NCBI GenBank assembly: GCA_033220425.1
Contig: CM065647.1
Coordinates: forward strand, 2,356,001 to 2,420,000
DNA: 64,000 nucleotides
Direction of reading: 5' to 3'
Source: Lepraria neglecta
Lineage: Eukaryota > Ascomycota > Lecanoromycetes > Lecanorales > Stereocaulaceae
Shown: positions 1 to 11,654 of the stretch, one piece after another
Layout of the letters: each line of letters begins with the position of its first letter
Position numbering within the stretch: the first letter of the stretch is position 1
Notes under the pieces: generated by a model
Database searches by the model: none
What the model saw: the letters and a program-made list of their open reading frames with translations, nothing else
Told to the model about the DNA's origin: nothing
Translations under genes and position numbers: made by a program

Positions 1-867
1 CCCCACCCTCTCGTCTCCAAACCCTTCCACTGCACCAACACCCGATCACAAAGCCCACACCACACAATAATCCTCCCACTCAAACTCGGCCTTTTCACTC
101 TCGCCCAAGATTCTACGTAAATCACACGCATCTTCCCCGCAGCCCCAAACCTCGAAAAGCTGGGCAAGAAGGAGAAGTAACGCAGTATAGTAGATGCAAG
201 AATCATGATGAGCGCTGTAGCGGGCCCATTAGTCAGAATCAGATCCGGCAATCCTTTATGGTGGGAAAGGAGAAGTGAAAGGCACGTGCCCAGGCAGTAG
301 TATGAGCTTAGGGGAGTGGTGAGGAGGGATTGGTGTATCCGTCTTGCGCGGGGGACAGTGTGGATGCTGTAGCCTTGTCGGCGAATGTAGCCGTGGATAC
401 AGCTTCTTGAGAATCTTGTTTCTCTCTTCCGTGGGTCATCGACGAAGCGCTTCCCTCGACCCGTAGCTTTGGCGGCAAGATCATCCTCGAACTCTTCGGC
501 TTTCCCAGAGCTGAAGTCATCACCGCTGCTAACTACATAGCTCCGGTGCGTATAGCTCTTTGGATCGATATCTGCGAGGAGAGAGAGCATTTCTGCTGTG
601 TGGCCTCCGCTGCCGAGGACGATGAGGAGGTGCGTGGCCTTGCCGCGCTTTCGGGGCGGGGGGCGCGTGCGGTGGATGGCGAGGAGGATGTAGAGGAGGC
701 GGAGCTGTGAGGAGTAAAGGTTAGTTAGTAAGGGGGGTTTGAGTGGGTGCGGAGCTTACGAAGGCGAGGGTTAGGGTTATGAGGAGGAAGGCGTAGACGT
801 AGGGGAGGTCTGCCTTTGCGGCCGGCGAGATAGGGTTCAGCGCGGTGAGGATGGATGTGATCGACAT
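1..867 (-). CDS. ALG14: UDP-GlcNAc transferase subunit Alg14 (C-terminus cut by window edge)
   Basis: Exons are 760-867 (36 codons) and 1-704, with a 55-bp intron (GTAAGC donor, CTAAC branch, CACAG acceptor). Alg14 is the ER-membrane anchor that recruits Alg13; together they add the second GlcNAc to dolichol-PP-GlcNAc on the cytosolic face. Exon 1 encodes a hydrophobic stretch (VYAFLLITLTLAF) that would be the N-terminal membrane segment. Exon 2 opens with LLIVLGSGGHTAEMLSLL, the glycine-rich motif diagnostic of Alg14. Further conserved pieces are YVVSSGD, LILTNGPATA and IYVESWARVKRPSLSG. The reading frame is still open at base 1, where about ten terminal residues should remain. Identification is from family motifs and is secure; the 3' end lies outside the window. 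Divergent from the Ima1-like gene across about 450 bp. Confidence 0.93.
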
Positions 868-1323
868 GTTGGGTTTTGGGGTGGTGGATGGGAAGGCGAC
901 ATGTTTATTGAGGCATGGCTTCAGATTTGAGGATTAGATGGGCGGTTGGATGAAGTGAATGTGCTATCAGACATAAGCCTAATACGTTTCGCAATTGACA
1001 TGAAATGCAAATAACAATGGGCAGCATGCGGAACTTTTATTGAAACACTGGAAGAGTGAATGTGTTGCTATTGTCAATGCTTCCAGGAGGTGTTGAAGCG
1101 GATTCTGCCATTGAGAAGGAGACAGTGTCGAGACAATTAGTCTTACCACGCATTATATCTTCTCACTTCCTCTTTCTGCAGTCCTACAACCTTTTTCCTC
1201 CATCTTTCGTTTTCGTCCACAACATTTTGGGTATATTGTGCAGAGAAAGTTTTGAGAGAAGTCCGGGCAACTTTTCTAAACTCCGAAGAACCATTTCCTC
1301 GAGCCCCCCAAGTTCTTTTCGAT
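868..1323. other. Intergenic spacer between divergent ALG14 and IMA1-like genes
   Basis: About 450 bp between two divergently transcribed genes, presumably holding both promoters. Pyrimidine-rich stretches lie around 1150-1210 ahead of the Ima1-like start. Short open frames here show no recognisable protein similarity. No TATA box or operator can be named with confidence. Confidence 0.5.
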
Positions 1324-3225
1324 ATGTTCAGCGCAATGGCCTCTTCATTTCGAAAGCGCCTACAATGCTTCTATTGCGGCTGCAAGTCAGCGCAGCGATG
1401 GAGTGCTGGTCTCAAGAAATGGCAATGTGGGAAGTGCGAAGCTGTCAACCACTTGGACGAGGTAAGTCTATTTACATTCTGAACATTCTGTGTGCCATAT
1501 AGCTGACAATGCTCGACAGAAAGGCGAGATCGCAGACCCGTCTCCCATGGCGAAAGATAAATTCGCCCCTATCCAGTATGCGCAGCCAGTCCCAAGATCG
1601 TCCTCCCGTCTCTTCGACGTGCCCGAGGATTCACCCTTTTGCAACACCTGTCTTAAGAACCAGCATATGTACAACCAGACGCTGGCCGAATACTTTCCAT
1701 CTGCAGACACCCCGGACTACGACGAGTACGAAAAAGAGTATCCTCGCTTCCTGAACCGTCTTCAAGAACAATACCCACAGCTCTGCGAAGACTGCGAGCC
1801 GAAGGTTCAAGGACGCTTACGAGCGACTAATTATGCGGCGAAGACCGATCACCTGAGAAGAATGATGGATAAGACGAGAGGACGAAGGATTCCGCATAAC
1901 GGGTCGAGCTGGAAGAGCTTTGTCATTCTCTTGGGAGGCCTACTTTGGGCTGCAAGTTGGGCTGGACAAGCTCTATGGAACGGCGTCGGCCTCTGGATGT
2001 CGATGACGGAATACGAGGGTCTGTTTGACGAAGACGTGAAATTTTCGGCCTCAAGTTGCGTACAGCAGGCCATCAATGGTCTACAGATTGCGTCACACTG
2101 CACTGAGCTTGTTGACTGGGTGGCCCGGCCTGCTCTACTACTCGGCTTTCTAACCATCTGGTGGAATCCGAAGCTGAAAGAATGGTACACAAGAAGGGGA
2201 GCCCAAATGAAGGGGAAGAAAGCCTATTATTTTTCGCAAAGCCTTCTTCTCGTCGCCAGATGCGGATTATTTATGTACCTTTCCCGAACTTCGAACTCTG
2301 GAATGGTCTTACAGCGCATTCACGCTGCCTCACTTTTCTTGAGCTTGCTGGTAAGTCTCTCGGCAGTCGTCTTCCAATCTCCCCCCTAACTTCGTTTTAG
2401 TTCAACATAGCGTCCTGGCGTTCCATTCGAATAGACTACCACACTCGAGTCATCTTCCAAGAGAGTCCTGAGCCAAAAGCACCCCGACGAACTCAGCTGA
2501 ACAGAACCCTAGCCCAACCGCAGCAGCAGAATGGCAACCTCTACGCTTCTCAGACCAACTCCACGGTCAGACCGTTCTCGATCAACGACTTTGCACCACA
2601 ATTACAACAGCAATATCCACCTGCCCATCGACCTCCTACTCCACCACCAGATGATAATGACGACGAAGCTATGGATTGGACGCCATCTCAAGAGTCCAAC
2701 TTCCGCCCAGCAACGTCATACCGTGATCCAAATCCAGCCATCCAACAAACCCAGCCATCTCCATTTCATGGCCACCTCCCTGCAGACGTCGTCAGTCCCT
2801 CCCACAGACTACGAAATCCACCAAATCAACCTACATTCCGCAAAGCTTCGGCAAAACAGAAACAGGGCTTCTTTACAAGCCCGAACAAGCGAACTACGCG
2901 AGATACAGAGAGTATTGAATCGCGTGCAAAGACCGCGGCATCTGAGTTCTCTCCAACCAAATTTGCAAATGCTAAGTTCTTCTCGAATTCCGACCATGCA
3001 GATACTGGCCTTGAGGACATCCTCGCCCAATCGTTCTCTATCGCCGAAGAACCAGCCGAGATTCGAGCGACTCGAGAACAGCGTCGACTTGCTCAGGAGC
3101 AGGGGCTCTTCGCCACGAACGCTACGATCAATTGGACCCGAGCGTGGTTTCTCCTCCTTCTCTCGGCTTCCCTCTTGGTCTGGTTTAGCATGACCAGAAC
3201 GAACCTTGCGGTCTCTGTTTCTTGA
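1324..3225 (+). CDS. IMA1: Ima1/Samp1-like inner nuclear membrane protein
   Basis: Exons are 1324-1461, 1520-2350 and 2401-3225; both introns are phase 0 with GTAAGT donors and the protein is about 597 aa. Start is either ATG 1324 (MFSAM) or ATG 1336 (MASSF); the second gives the N-terminus closest to the family. The N-terminal Ima1_N zinc region carries four CxxC pairs: CFYC, CGKC, CNTC and CEDC. Hydrophobic segments follow in the middle (FVILLGGLLWAASWAG and the region around 2260-2350), then a long disordered Ser/Pro/Gln-rich tail and a final membrane segment (WFLLLLSASLLVWFSM) close to the C-terminus. In fission yeast Ima1 and animal Samp1/NET5 this protein sits in the inner nuclear membrane and helps organise chromatin and the nuclear envelope. 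Function here is inferred from the family. Confidence 0.82.
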
Positions 3226-3596
3226 ACGTTGGACATACAGCAATAAGTAGTGGGCACGAGGTGTGGATGTTCCCACCACATATTGACCAAAGGCATAACT
3301 TTTGGGTACGAACGACAGAATCTTGCACATTACGATTAGCATAGCGAAGTATTTAGGGAGAATTATTTTCGAGCAGGATAGCATAGCGATGGCACCAACG
3401 AATTATGATTTCCTCCCTCGCACTGCAATATATCAGTGCATGAATTTTAAGGAATTTGAGTTCTTTACCCCTTTCGAGCGGTCCTTTCCTTTGAATTTAT
3501 GGTCCTATTCCATAATTATCACGCACAAGTTTTCCGTTTCGTCAAATGCATTACCAGTGATTCGATAATCTGTCTCGGAAAACCGGGCTCTCAGGG
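3226..3596. other. Intergenic, 3' of IMA1-like gene
   Basis: AT-rich stretch of about 370 bp between the stop of the Ima1-like gene and a decayed gene. No coding, RNA or repeat signal is recognisable. Confidence 0.4.
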
Positions 3597-4554
3597 ATGA
3601 TGGCGCAATCGACGCGTCGACCACGCGGTCGATTGCCCTCTTCGTCTTTATCTTTGGCTTCCATCAACCGTCGGGGCTCTCCTACATCAGGGCTCACATC
3701 CGTCGTCATGTCGGGTCAATCAAAGCGACAGCGCGCGAATCCCAATGGCGAGTTGGCAGCCCCCTCAAACTCTCCGGAGGCAGACAAATCTAATTATAAG
3801 CACATCATCGAGACTTTCGACGAGGTCACCGTGCGCGCTCTGCTCCTTTCCACAGCATAGCAAATTCCTGGTGCTGCAGCTATCATAATAAGGCGACGAG
3901 ATGACAAGGTCCGTCAGGAAAGCACCAAGGTAATCGAACTTCCAACACTTCAGCAGAAGCGCGTGGGATGCACTGGGGGACGGTCCGCGAAATGATTCAA
4001 GAGGTTAACACGCTGGAGGCGAGGCGGGCGCCCGTGTGGCTCAAATAATTGGGTCAATCAGGAAGCAGACTCTAGTCCACAGTTCCTTTGGCACCAAGAA
4101 AAGCGCTTTGGTGACGTTAAGAAAGATTGGCAAGAGCACTGTATTGAATGGAGCATGCGACGAGTTTGGATCGGAAGTCTTGAACACATTGCACCATGGG
4201 GAGCCCTCCTTGGACAAGGCTATGAGTGAGACTGTTGACGAGGACGAAAAGGCGAAGATGCGGAGTGACAGAGAATGGGTTGAGAAAGTAAGGGAGCTAA
4301 TAGGATTGGGGAAGGATCATGATATGTACGAGACCTTGGACGCTATGTTGAGGAAGATAGGCGTGGGAAGAGGTCAGGGCAAGGTTCAAGAGCCCAAGTA
4401 CGAGGGCTTGGACGGGACAGTAACCACGAAGAACCGGCAAACAAGGTACAAAAACCAAAAGTCCCTCGTCGGGATATGTGTCGAGGCTGTGGGTGCGGAA
4501 ACCCCTAGGTGCTCTTCTTGTTGGGGCGACGAGGAGGATGGGTTTTTGGATTAG
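3597..4554 (+). pseudogene. Decayed conserved fungal gene of unknown function
   Basis: The first open part (3597-3860) reads through SKRQRANPNGE and NYKHIIETFDEVTVRALL, then meets TAG at 3858-3860. Coding-like sequence continues beyond it in the same frame (QIPGAAAIIIRRRDDKVRQE) until a second stop at about 3992-3994. The frame then changes, and 4036-4554 resumes with SFGTKKSALVTLRKIGKS and REWVEKVRELIGLGKDHDMYE. The order and continuity of these pieces suggest one ancestral protein of roughly 250-300 aa that has lost frame. Similar conserved proteins occur in other fungi as I recall, but I cannot name a domain or function. Unspliced introns could hide one of the breaks, but the two in-frame stops plus a frame shift favour a pseudogene. 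Confidence 0.55.
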
Positions 4555-4941
4555 AATAGGCAACGAGGCTTGAAGATCCAAAAGGATTCAAGGAAGAAGC
4601 ACCATTCTATAAATACCAACATCATCATAGCATACTCCTCGTAACCCGCTTGTGGCATCCAATCGCCAAACTATGATAATGGGCGATGCAAGTGAAATCT
4701 TACAACACATGCGTGGCATGGCCCGATTACGCGGCCGTAACAGGCTCAGGCAACCCAGTAGGGACCAGTCAAACATTGGCACTCGTATCGGCCTTTGTGC
4801 TCTGATGTTTGGCAATCTGTACATAATCCAAAGCACAAACACCTAACACGTATTCTTAATTCAGACATGGAATACTTTATGACTTAATAATGCTGCAGTC
4901 CCCACATATTCTTCCTACAGCTCGCCACTTCATGCCGCTCG
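4555..4941. other. Intergenic between pseudogene and RhoGAP gene
   Basis: About 390 bp with no supported gene; expected to hold the promoter of the RhoGAP gene and possibly a missed short 5' exon of it. Confidence 0.4.
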
Positions 4942-6949
4942 ATGCGCTCCCAAATAGCCAACCGGCTGCGCAGCAACTCTATCCCCTTACCTTCCGTACC
5001 TCCACCGCAAACCTCGAAAGAATACTCCATCACACTCGCAAAAATCGCTGCTCAAATCCTCTACCGCTCGCCCTTACCCTCCCAGAATGATCTCCCCGTG
5101 TTTATCCTCAACGCAGCAGCCTTCCCAGACGCCAGAAACAGAGACTACGACGCCCTACTCCCTTATGTACTATCACGGCTACCGGACGACGAAGAGCTGA
5201 TCGGCGGACATGGCTATGAAGTCGTGTTCTTTGCTGGAGGAGGAGGGGGCAATGAAGCCATGCAGACCAAGAAAGCGAGGCCAGGCTGGGGATGGTTCTT
5301 ACAGGCCTATCATGTTTTGAATAGGGCTACGAGGAAGAGGCTGCAGAAACTGTATCTTGTGCATGAGAAGAATTGGATTCGGGTGTTGGTGGAGATGTTT
5401 GCTACGGTTGTCAGTCCGAAGTTTAGGAAGAAGATCGTTCATGGTGAGGCTCCATATATGAACAGAAAGAGGTGCTATCCCTCCGAAACACAGGCTGACT
5501 GAATCTTTGCCGTTGAAAGTCTCTACCTTGAGCGGACTAGCTCTGCATATCCCGATTGAGGATCTGCTGGTTCCTCCATCCGCGTACCTGACAGACCGGC
5601 GAAAGTCCCCTGACATTCATGCCCCTTATGCTAGCGGACGACGGGCTTTTGCTGTAAAGCAGCCCCTTCACATAGCAGCTGATGGCTCTCTCAGGTTACC
5701 GAGGGTGCTGCGAGAGGCTACAAGCTTTGTGCTCATGGACAACAATATCAAGACATCAGGCATCTTCCGCATCAATGCTCGAGCTCAGACGGTGGAAATC
5801 CTCAGAGAGGCATATGACCGAGGTCAGAAGTTCATCGTCTGGAAAGAGATCAACACTGTCTTAGCCTCCAGCCACCGAAGAGAGAGGACAGGTGAGGTGT
5901 GGGTGGACGAGTTAGATCAGACGGAAGGCTACGAACTTCAAGCCGCAGCAGCTCTGATTAAGTTATGGTACAAGGAGCTCGTAGAGCCGATCTTCCCGAC
6001 TTCCTGCTATCAGGCACTGGAGAAATACTATGGCAACCCCGACATCTCTCTGGAACCTTCCCAGCTCTTAGCGATGCTCTCGATGGACGATGAATGGTCG
6101 CTAATCACCAACAAGACTTCGAAGCATATACTGATCATGCACCTTCTACCACTACTTTCTAGAGTCTCTGAGTTCTCAGACTGGAACCAAATGACCCCGG
6201 ACAATCTAGGCGTCTGCTTCGCACCTAGTCTACTCCATGGGCCAGATCCAATTGAGGACTTGAAGCTATCCACAATCATTCGCCGAATTCTTGTGGCTAT
6301 GATCATGCATTGGAAAATACTTGAACCGGTACTCAACACCTCTTTCGAGAAGTTTGAGGAATCGCTCCGTATGCCAGAGGCCATCGAAGACAGGGAAGAC
6401 CCTCTCGAAGAAGCCCAAACGAAGCAATCTTCTGACCTCGACACACAAGTGTCTGGCATCACGCTCATGGATAACGAAGATGGCGACGAGGATGAAGAGG
6501 GTAGTCCGCCGCCTTTACCTCCTCGACCTCGAGCAGCTACTGTCCACGAGTCTTTGTTCAACGCTACCAGCCGCTTCGATTTTAGTCTGGAGAGAGGCCC
6601 CAGCCCCGCGAACGCTGACGCTGCTCAGAGAACCGGCTCGGTCGATGAAGCCGTATCGAATGGGATCAGTCCTGTGCGGAGGAAACCAGCACCTGCTTTG
6701 CTGCCACTGCCGCGTTACTCTACGATTGTGAATGATAGGCCGGCGGCCTTTCAAAGTATACAGTATTACAACACTGTGCCTGTTGAGGAAGAAGAGTATG
6801 GGGAAGTGGACTACGAGAACAGGCTACCTATGTATCATGAGGGCGTCTCTATGTATAAAGAACCGGCAAGAGCTGCACCTTCGCCTCCTCCAGGTGCTGA
6901 GCAATCCATTCAGCGCAAGCCTTTGCCGAAGACGGCTTCTGGAGTATGA
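4942..6949 (+). CDS. Sec14-like (CRAL-TRIO/BCH) plus RhoGAP protein, p50RhoGAP/Ecm25 type
   Basis: Exons 4942-5443 and 5520-6949 around a 76-bp intron (GTGAGG donor, GCTGAC branch, phase 1); 643 aa. Residues about 25-190 form a Sec14/BCH-like lipid-binding fold: LPVFILNAAAFPD, YEVVFFAGGG, HVLNRATRKRLQKLYLVH, and FRKKIVHVSTLS, which is rebuilt exactly across the splice. Residues about 212-400 are a RhoGAP domain: LPRVLREATSF, the arginine finger in GIFRINAR (about residue 251), ALIKLWYKELVEPIF and NLGVCFAPSLL. The acidic, proline-rich tail (SPPPLPPRPR) may bind SH3 partners. Such proteins accelerate GTP hydrolysis on Rho/Cdc42 GTPases at membranes; RHO1 in this same window is a possible client, by inference only. 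The start ATG 4942 could be preceded by a missed 5' exon. Confidence 0.85.
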
Positions 6950-7666
6950 ATCTGGTGCAAGAAAGGAGAGAATCAAGAACACGAGACTCTGAGAGCAGAA
7001 CATCTAATGCTCTTTCCTCTGGTCACGCCTCGCAACCTCGCCGAGTCTCACGCTCGGAGTCATTCCGTCCAATTGGATAGGTAGGCTTGGATACAACAGA
7101 TCCCATAGGGCCTAAGGCAGCACTTGATAGAGAAAGTACTTCAACTGCGGCGATCCCGCCATCGGAGCACTGACAGGATGAAGATACTTCGAGGAAACGA
7201 TTGCTGCTGGGAGCAGCCCGCGAATCTCAACTAGCGAGCGTTGAAGAGCAGACCCTTCTTTCTTATCTGCACTGTTAGAGCTATTCATCAAAAAATTGAT
7301 GAGGTTTGTCGGTACAATGCCAACCTTTGTGCCGGATTGATACCACAACAACGTAAAGAATTGCCGGATTTTCAGACATCTTGCCTGGTGGGAGGCCACA
7401 TTGCAACGAGTTGACAGCGTCGTAACCGCGGTTTTGAGTATCAGTGAACGTAGGAGTGCATTCTTTGTCTCTAGCTCTATGCATGAAATCCTTGACGATG
7501 GCCATCTTTCCTGGCGATGTTGAACATGATTGCCGTGATATCGCCATTGTCCTACCAATGCAATCCTCAGAACGTCGCATGAATGCTCCTTCTCCTTAAT
7601 AATCATCATTGCGAAAGTCATAGCCTATGTTGACCAGTCCAAGGAATACCAGTCCCTTCATCTCGT
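6950..7666. other. Intergenic between convergent RhoGAP and UFD2 genes
   Basis: About 720 bp. Open frames on the minus strand (7112-7621 and 7281-7580) overlap one another, but I recognise no domain in either and codon usage does not stand out. They may be chance frames, or remnants of a lost gene. Confidence 0.4.
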
Positions 7667-10600
7667 CTAACCAGGCGTCTCATCCATGATATTCGCATTG
7701 GCGAGAGCTTTATCTTTCCTCTCCTTTTTGAAAGCTTGAATGCGAGATAGGAGATCAGTATCTAGCAACATAATTAGAAGGTCGTTGCAGGAGAGTAGTC
7801 GGTGATTTGAAGCCGCTACTTACCGGGAATGACGTCTTCAATCTTTAGGGGCGATCGATTGAACGGGTCGTTGGGGTCACTGAGGAGGTGGGAGCGGATA
7901 GTGGACCGGTCGATGGAAGTCTTGGATGTGGGAAGGATGACGGGATCCACCATCATGGTGTACATTAGTGGATCTGTAATATGCGTCAGTGAAGTACGGT
8001 GGATACTGTGAGCCCAGTACGGATAGTGGGAATACATACCCAAAAATTCGTCCGGAATCTCACCCAAATCCTCCTCAGCCTGATCATCCGCGGCTTTCGC
8101 ATTGGCAAACTTCTCGCCCAGCGACTTCCATGCCGCCAACTCCTCTGGTCCTTTCAAAGCGAATTTCTGAAGGATCCGAGTCGCGCCCTCGAAATTAGCC
8201 GGCTTGTAGGATCGTCCGTCCCTCGCGACGGCAAAGACGAAGTTCTCTTTGGTCCTCAGGTTCAAGTAAACGTCCACGATCTCTGAAAGTAACATCTTTG
8301 GCTGGAAGCCGTACTCCTGAGGGTTCTCGACGATCAAGTCTCTGCTCTTGGGTCCGACCATCGCATCGAGGTTGTAGTCCAACATGTCTGCTAAGCGCTG
8401 TACGATTTCCGGCATGGTAAACGAGTCCGCTAGAGCGTCAGTAAAAAGCTTCAGCATAGACACAGTTTCGTTGGTGAGCTGCATGTAGGATTTAGCTTTC
8501 CCTTGAGCTGCCGATAACGCCTCTTCTTTCTCAGAACGGATATTCTGCTCCATGGTCGGGCCTGAGTTCTTGAGCTCTTGTTGCAGATTGTGGATTTGTA
8601 CGAACGCTGTCAGGGACTCGTCCAAGACGAATGTTACATCGTTGAGCAGGAGATTGACGAAGCGGACAAAGAAGTCAAGGTTGACTTTTGCTTCATCAGA
8701 GAGGTGCTCTCGGTAGATTGGATTCGACCAGATGCATTTTATGATCTGGAAAATCTCGTATCGTATGTTGAACTTGTCATAGAACTGCGTGTGCGCGCCG
8801 GTAACTTCAACCTCGATATAAAACTTCATCAGCGCATGGAGAAGGTGGTCCGTTGCGACAGGTAGCGAATTGAGAAGATCTCCGAGTATGCCCTTTGAAC
8901 GGTTATAGACAGGCCAGATACCATGGAACATGATCGTAACCAATCCTGACTTGAGGTATGGGTTCTTGACATACTCCGAGCTTCTGAGAAATGTGATGCA
9001 GAGCATGACCGGCTCGTCGCTCTGAGTTGAAGTGATGATCTGAGGCATGTTCCGCATGATGAATTTGAAATTGCCAACGATGTCCTCCAGAAAGTACTCT
9101 GGCAAGCATTTGAACACTTCTGGTTGCTCTTCAGGCAATGGGAGTTGGAGAGGTTTTTTGGGGAAGTTGTGTCCAGGAGATACAAGCCGTAGCATCCATA
9201 CGACCACGTACCGCATGAATTGCATAGAGCGCGCTTGATTCAGATCGTCGAGCAGCACACCTTCGATCGAATACTTATAAGACGTGCCAGTGTCGATCTT
9301 ATCTTTGTACTTCTTGACCGCTTCCTCGAACATTCTGAGTCTCATTGGGTCATTGACGAATTTGTGCCTATCGAGCTCGATCTCTTCAACATGCTTCTTC
9401 ATTCGCTTGAGATCTTTCTCGAGCGAACTGAGACTTGAATTTGCTGCCTCGGTTCCATAGTGATGTGCTGCCACAGTAAGGAAAAATATTTCGGATATGA
9501 AGTTTGAAGTTCCTTCAGCAGGCTTGCTGTAAAAGGCGTCAGAAGCGTTCTGATCAGCGTTTAGCTTGGTCTCGTCCTTAATGTTAACTCTAGGAGAGCG
9601 GCGTAAATAATCAACATCTATGCGATCGATCTTTGAAAAAGAAGCATCCATGAATGGCTCGCATAGCTGATCTAGGCATACAGTGGCATTGATCATAAAG
9701 CCATCTGATGACACCTGTGTCTGGTCCACTTGCATGGCCCGACGCTTATGATTTGCATTGACACATAGTGCAAACCAGTCAAGCGTCCGATCTCGAGACT
9801 CTTTGCTTGCTTTGATGAAGTGATTGACGATCTGAAAGAGGTCAAATTGGTGTGTTTGCAGCGTCAATCTCAAAGCTCTCTGCGAGTTCAAGATGTATGT
9901 CTTGTCCCTCGTGGTTGGACTGGAAAAGTAGTTCGTGGTGACATCCCCTTGCAGTGGGGAGATGGCGAAGAAAGGACCCAATAACGTGCCAGTGCTAATC
10001 AACGCGGCGGGCATTGAAGGTGGTAGAAAGCGTGGAGATTGAACAATAGCATTGACCATAGCAGGATATTGTATCAAATTTCGTAAAGCCATTACGTAGG
10101 GTTTGTAGTCGCTATTCATAGTCTTTGTTGCAAGCTGCCGGCTCAGGTCCTCGACAGCGCCAACCAGGGCATCTTGGACGGTGTCATCCTCGGGAAATCG
10201 GGAGATGGCCTCAGTGAGAAATTCGTGATCAATGCCCCTCTCGTCCTCCGGATCTTCGACTAGGAGATGTGGCGCAAGAGGGTTCGTAGACGGCGGTTCC
10301 AGACCAAACATATCGGGCATAGTGACAGCAAAGATGCAGTAGCTCATGCACAATCTCCTAGACTCTTTGATTATGTTAAACTTAGGATCCTGCTCGCCCG
10401 CCTTCCTCAAAGGTTTGTATTGCCTCGACACCCGCTTCCAACATCCAAGTAGATAATCCAACGGTGTCATGCCCTTCTTTAAATTTGATGCCGCCTCTAG
10501 GATGGTCTGATCCAGCAATCCGGTATTCAAGCGTATTGTTCCATTCTGCTCATCAAGCTCCTTCCGGGTGCTCTCCAGATAATGCATGCGATTCCCATGG

Positions 10601-11181
10601 GCATCTTGCCGGGACTCTTGATCCAGCGTAAATCTGAATATATTTCCCAATGTTCTGTCTTCCCATTGCTCCACAGTCTCCCCCGTTCTTGAGCTTGATC
10701 TGCCACTGGAAGATGTTGGACGATCACGCTTCTGAGGTGTAATCGGTCGTCCAGTTGATGGGGTGACATTGATCCTAGGGGCGTCTCCGTTCGTTTGCTT
10801 CATGCCAAGCTGTGAGAAGGGATTCTGTGAGGGTGCTGAAGCATTGGGTGAGCTAGATAGGTTGATCTTGGGCTTAGTGTCTTCCTGCTGTGGGGGTGGT
10901 GTTGTTGAGGCATTCGGTGAGCTGGATATATTGATCTTTGGCCTGGGCTGCTCTTTCTCTTGTGGACTCGAAGCATCTTGAGCACCTGCAATTCCTGCCG
11001 TCGGGGAAGCTGCTGAATCATCCTTACTACCCTCTCCAGCTGGACTCGACTGTGGTGTAGGAGCCTGTCCTCCTAGCTTTGCTAGGCGTTTATTGCGGAT
11101 CTGATATCGTAGTTCAGCTACGACCTTTGCCACAATGACAGATCAGCTTACCTTGTCTGCATCTGATATCGAGTCCGCCAT
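7667..11181 (-). CDS. UFD2: Ubiquitin conjugation factor E4 (U-box ligase Ufd2)
   Basis: Four exons: 11152-11181, 8040-11100, 7824-7973 and 7667-7761; introns of 51, 66 and 62 bp; 1111 aa. The start is set by a short first exon ([10 protein letters not shown]) that splices to [11 protein letters not shown], the expected family N-terminus. Residues 20-150 are disordered (SSSPNAS repeats). The Ufd2 helical core spans about 160-1010. The C-terminal U-box begins at PDEFLDPLMYT, rebuilt exactly by splicing at residue 1030, and continues [20 protein letters not shown] and NDPFNRSPL. The last exon gives [14 protein letters not shown]. Ufd2 extends ubiquitin chains on substrates delivered by Cdc48, in ER-associated degradation and in stress responses. 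It lies head-to-tail about 470 bp from the ER J-protein gene. Confidence 0.96.
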
Positions 11182-11654
11182 GTTGTACAGAAAGGAATTC
11201 CGTTGGTGACATGGGAATGAAAGAGAGAGTTGATGTGGATGTTAGATAAGTGATTATAGAAGGCAATGGAACACATCCGGTAAGTGTCATTAGTGAGCGC
11301 ATTCACACATTTAGGCTGCTATGGCCCCGGGAGCGGAGGATCTTCGGGCGGAGATTGTATTGATGGCGTAGGCCTAGGGTGGGGCCAGTGCCTTGAAGCA
11401 CTCTTATGCAGTCTTATTGGACACAAAGTCCTTAGGTACGTTGGAAACGATCAGGATGTCAGTATGTGTGGAATACAATAGAATACTCGGCCACGTGTGA
11501 AAAGCTCAATGTTTGACACTTGATCAACAACAGTCTTGTGACTGGCTTCTATAAAGATGATGTACAAGTGAGCGCAAGCATTTCATCTCTTTCCTGGCCA
11601 TGGAAACCAAAGTCCTGAATACCGCGCCACAAGTCATAGAAACCCCAAAGAGGC
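11182..11654. other. Promoter region of UFD2 / 3' flank of J-protein gene
   Basis: About 470 bp between two minus-strand genes. It should contain the UFD2 promoter. No motif can be assigned from inspection. Confidence 0.4.

Noticed and set aside
1490-2389. Reading 1490-2389 as a separate gene starting at MCHIADNARQ
   Set aside because: It is exon 2 of the Ima1-like gene; canonical introns on both sides join it to the CxxC exon and the C-terminal exon.
7112-7621. 169-codon minus-strand open frame as a gene
   Set aside because: No recognisable domain, overlapping frames of similar length, and no splice or start context in its favour.
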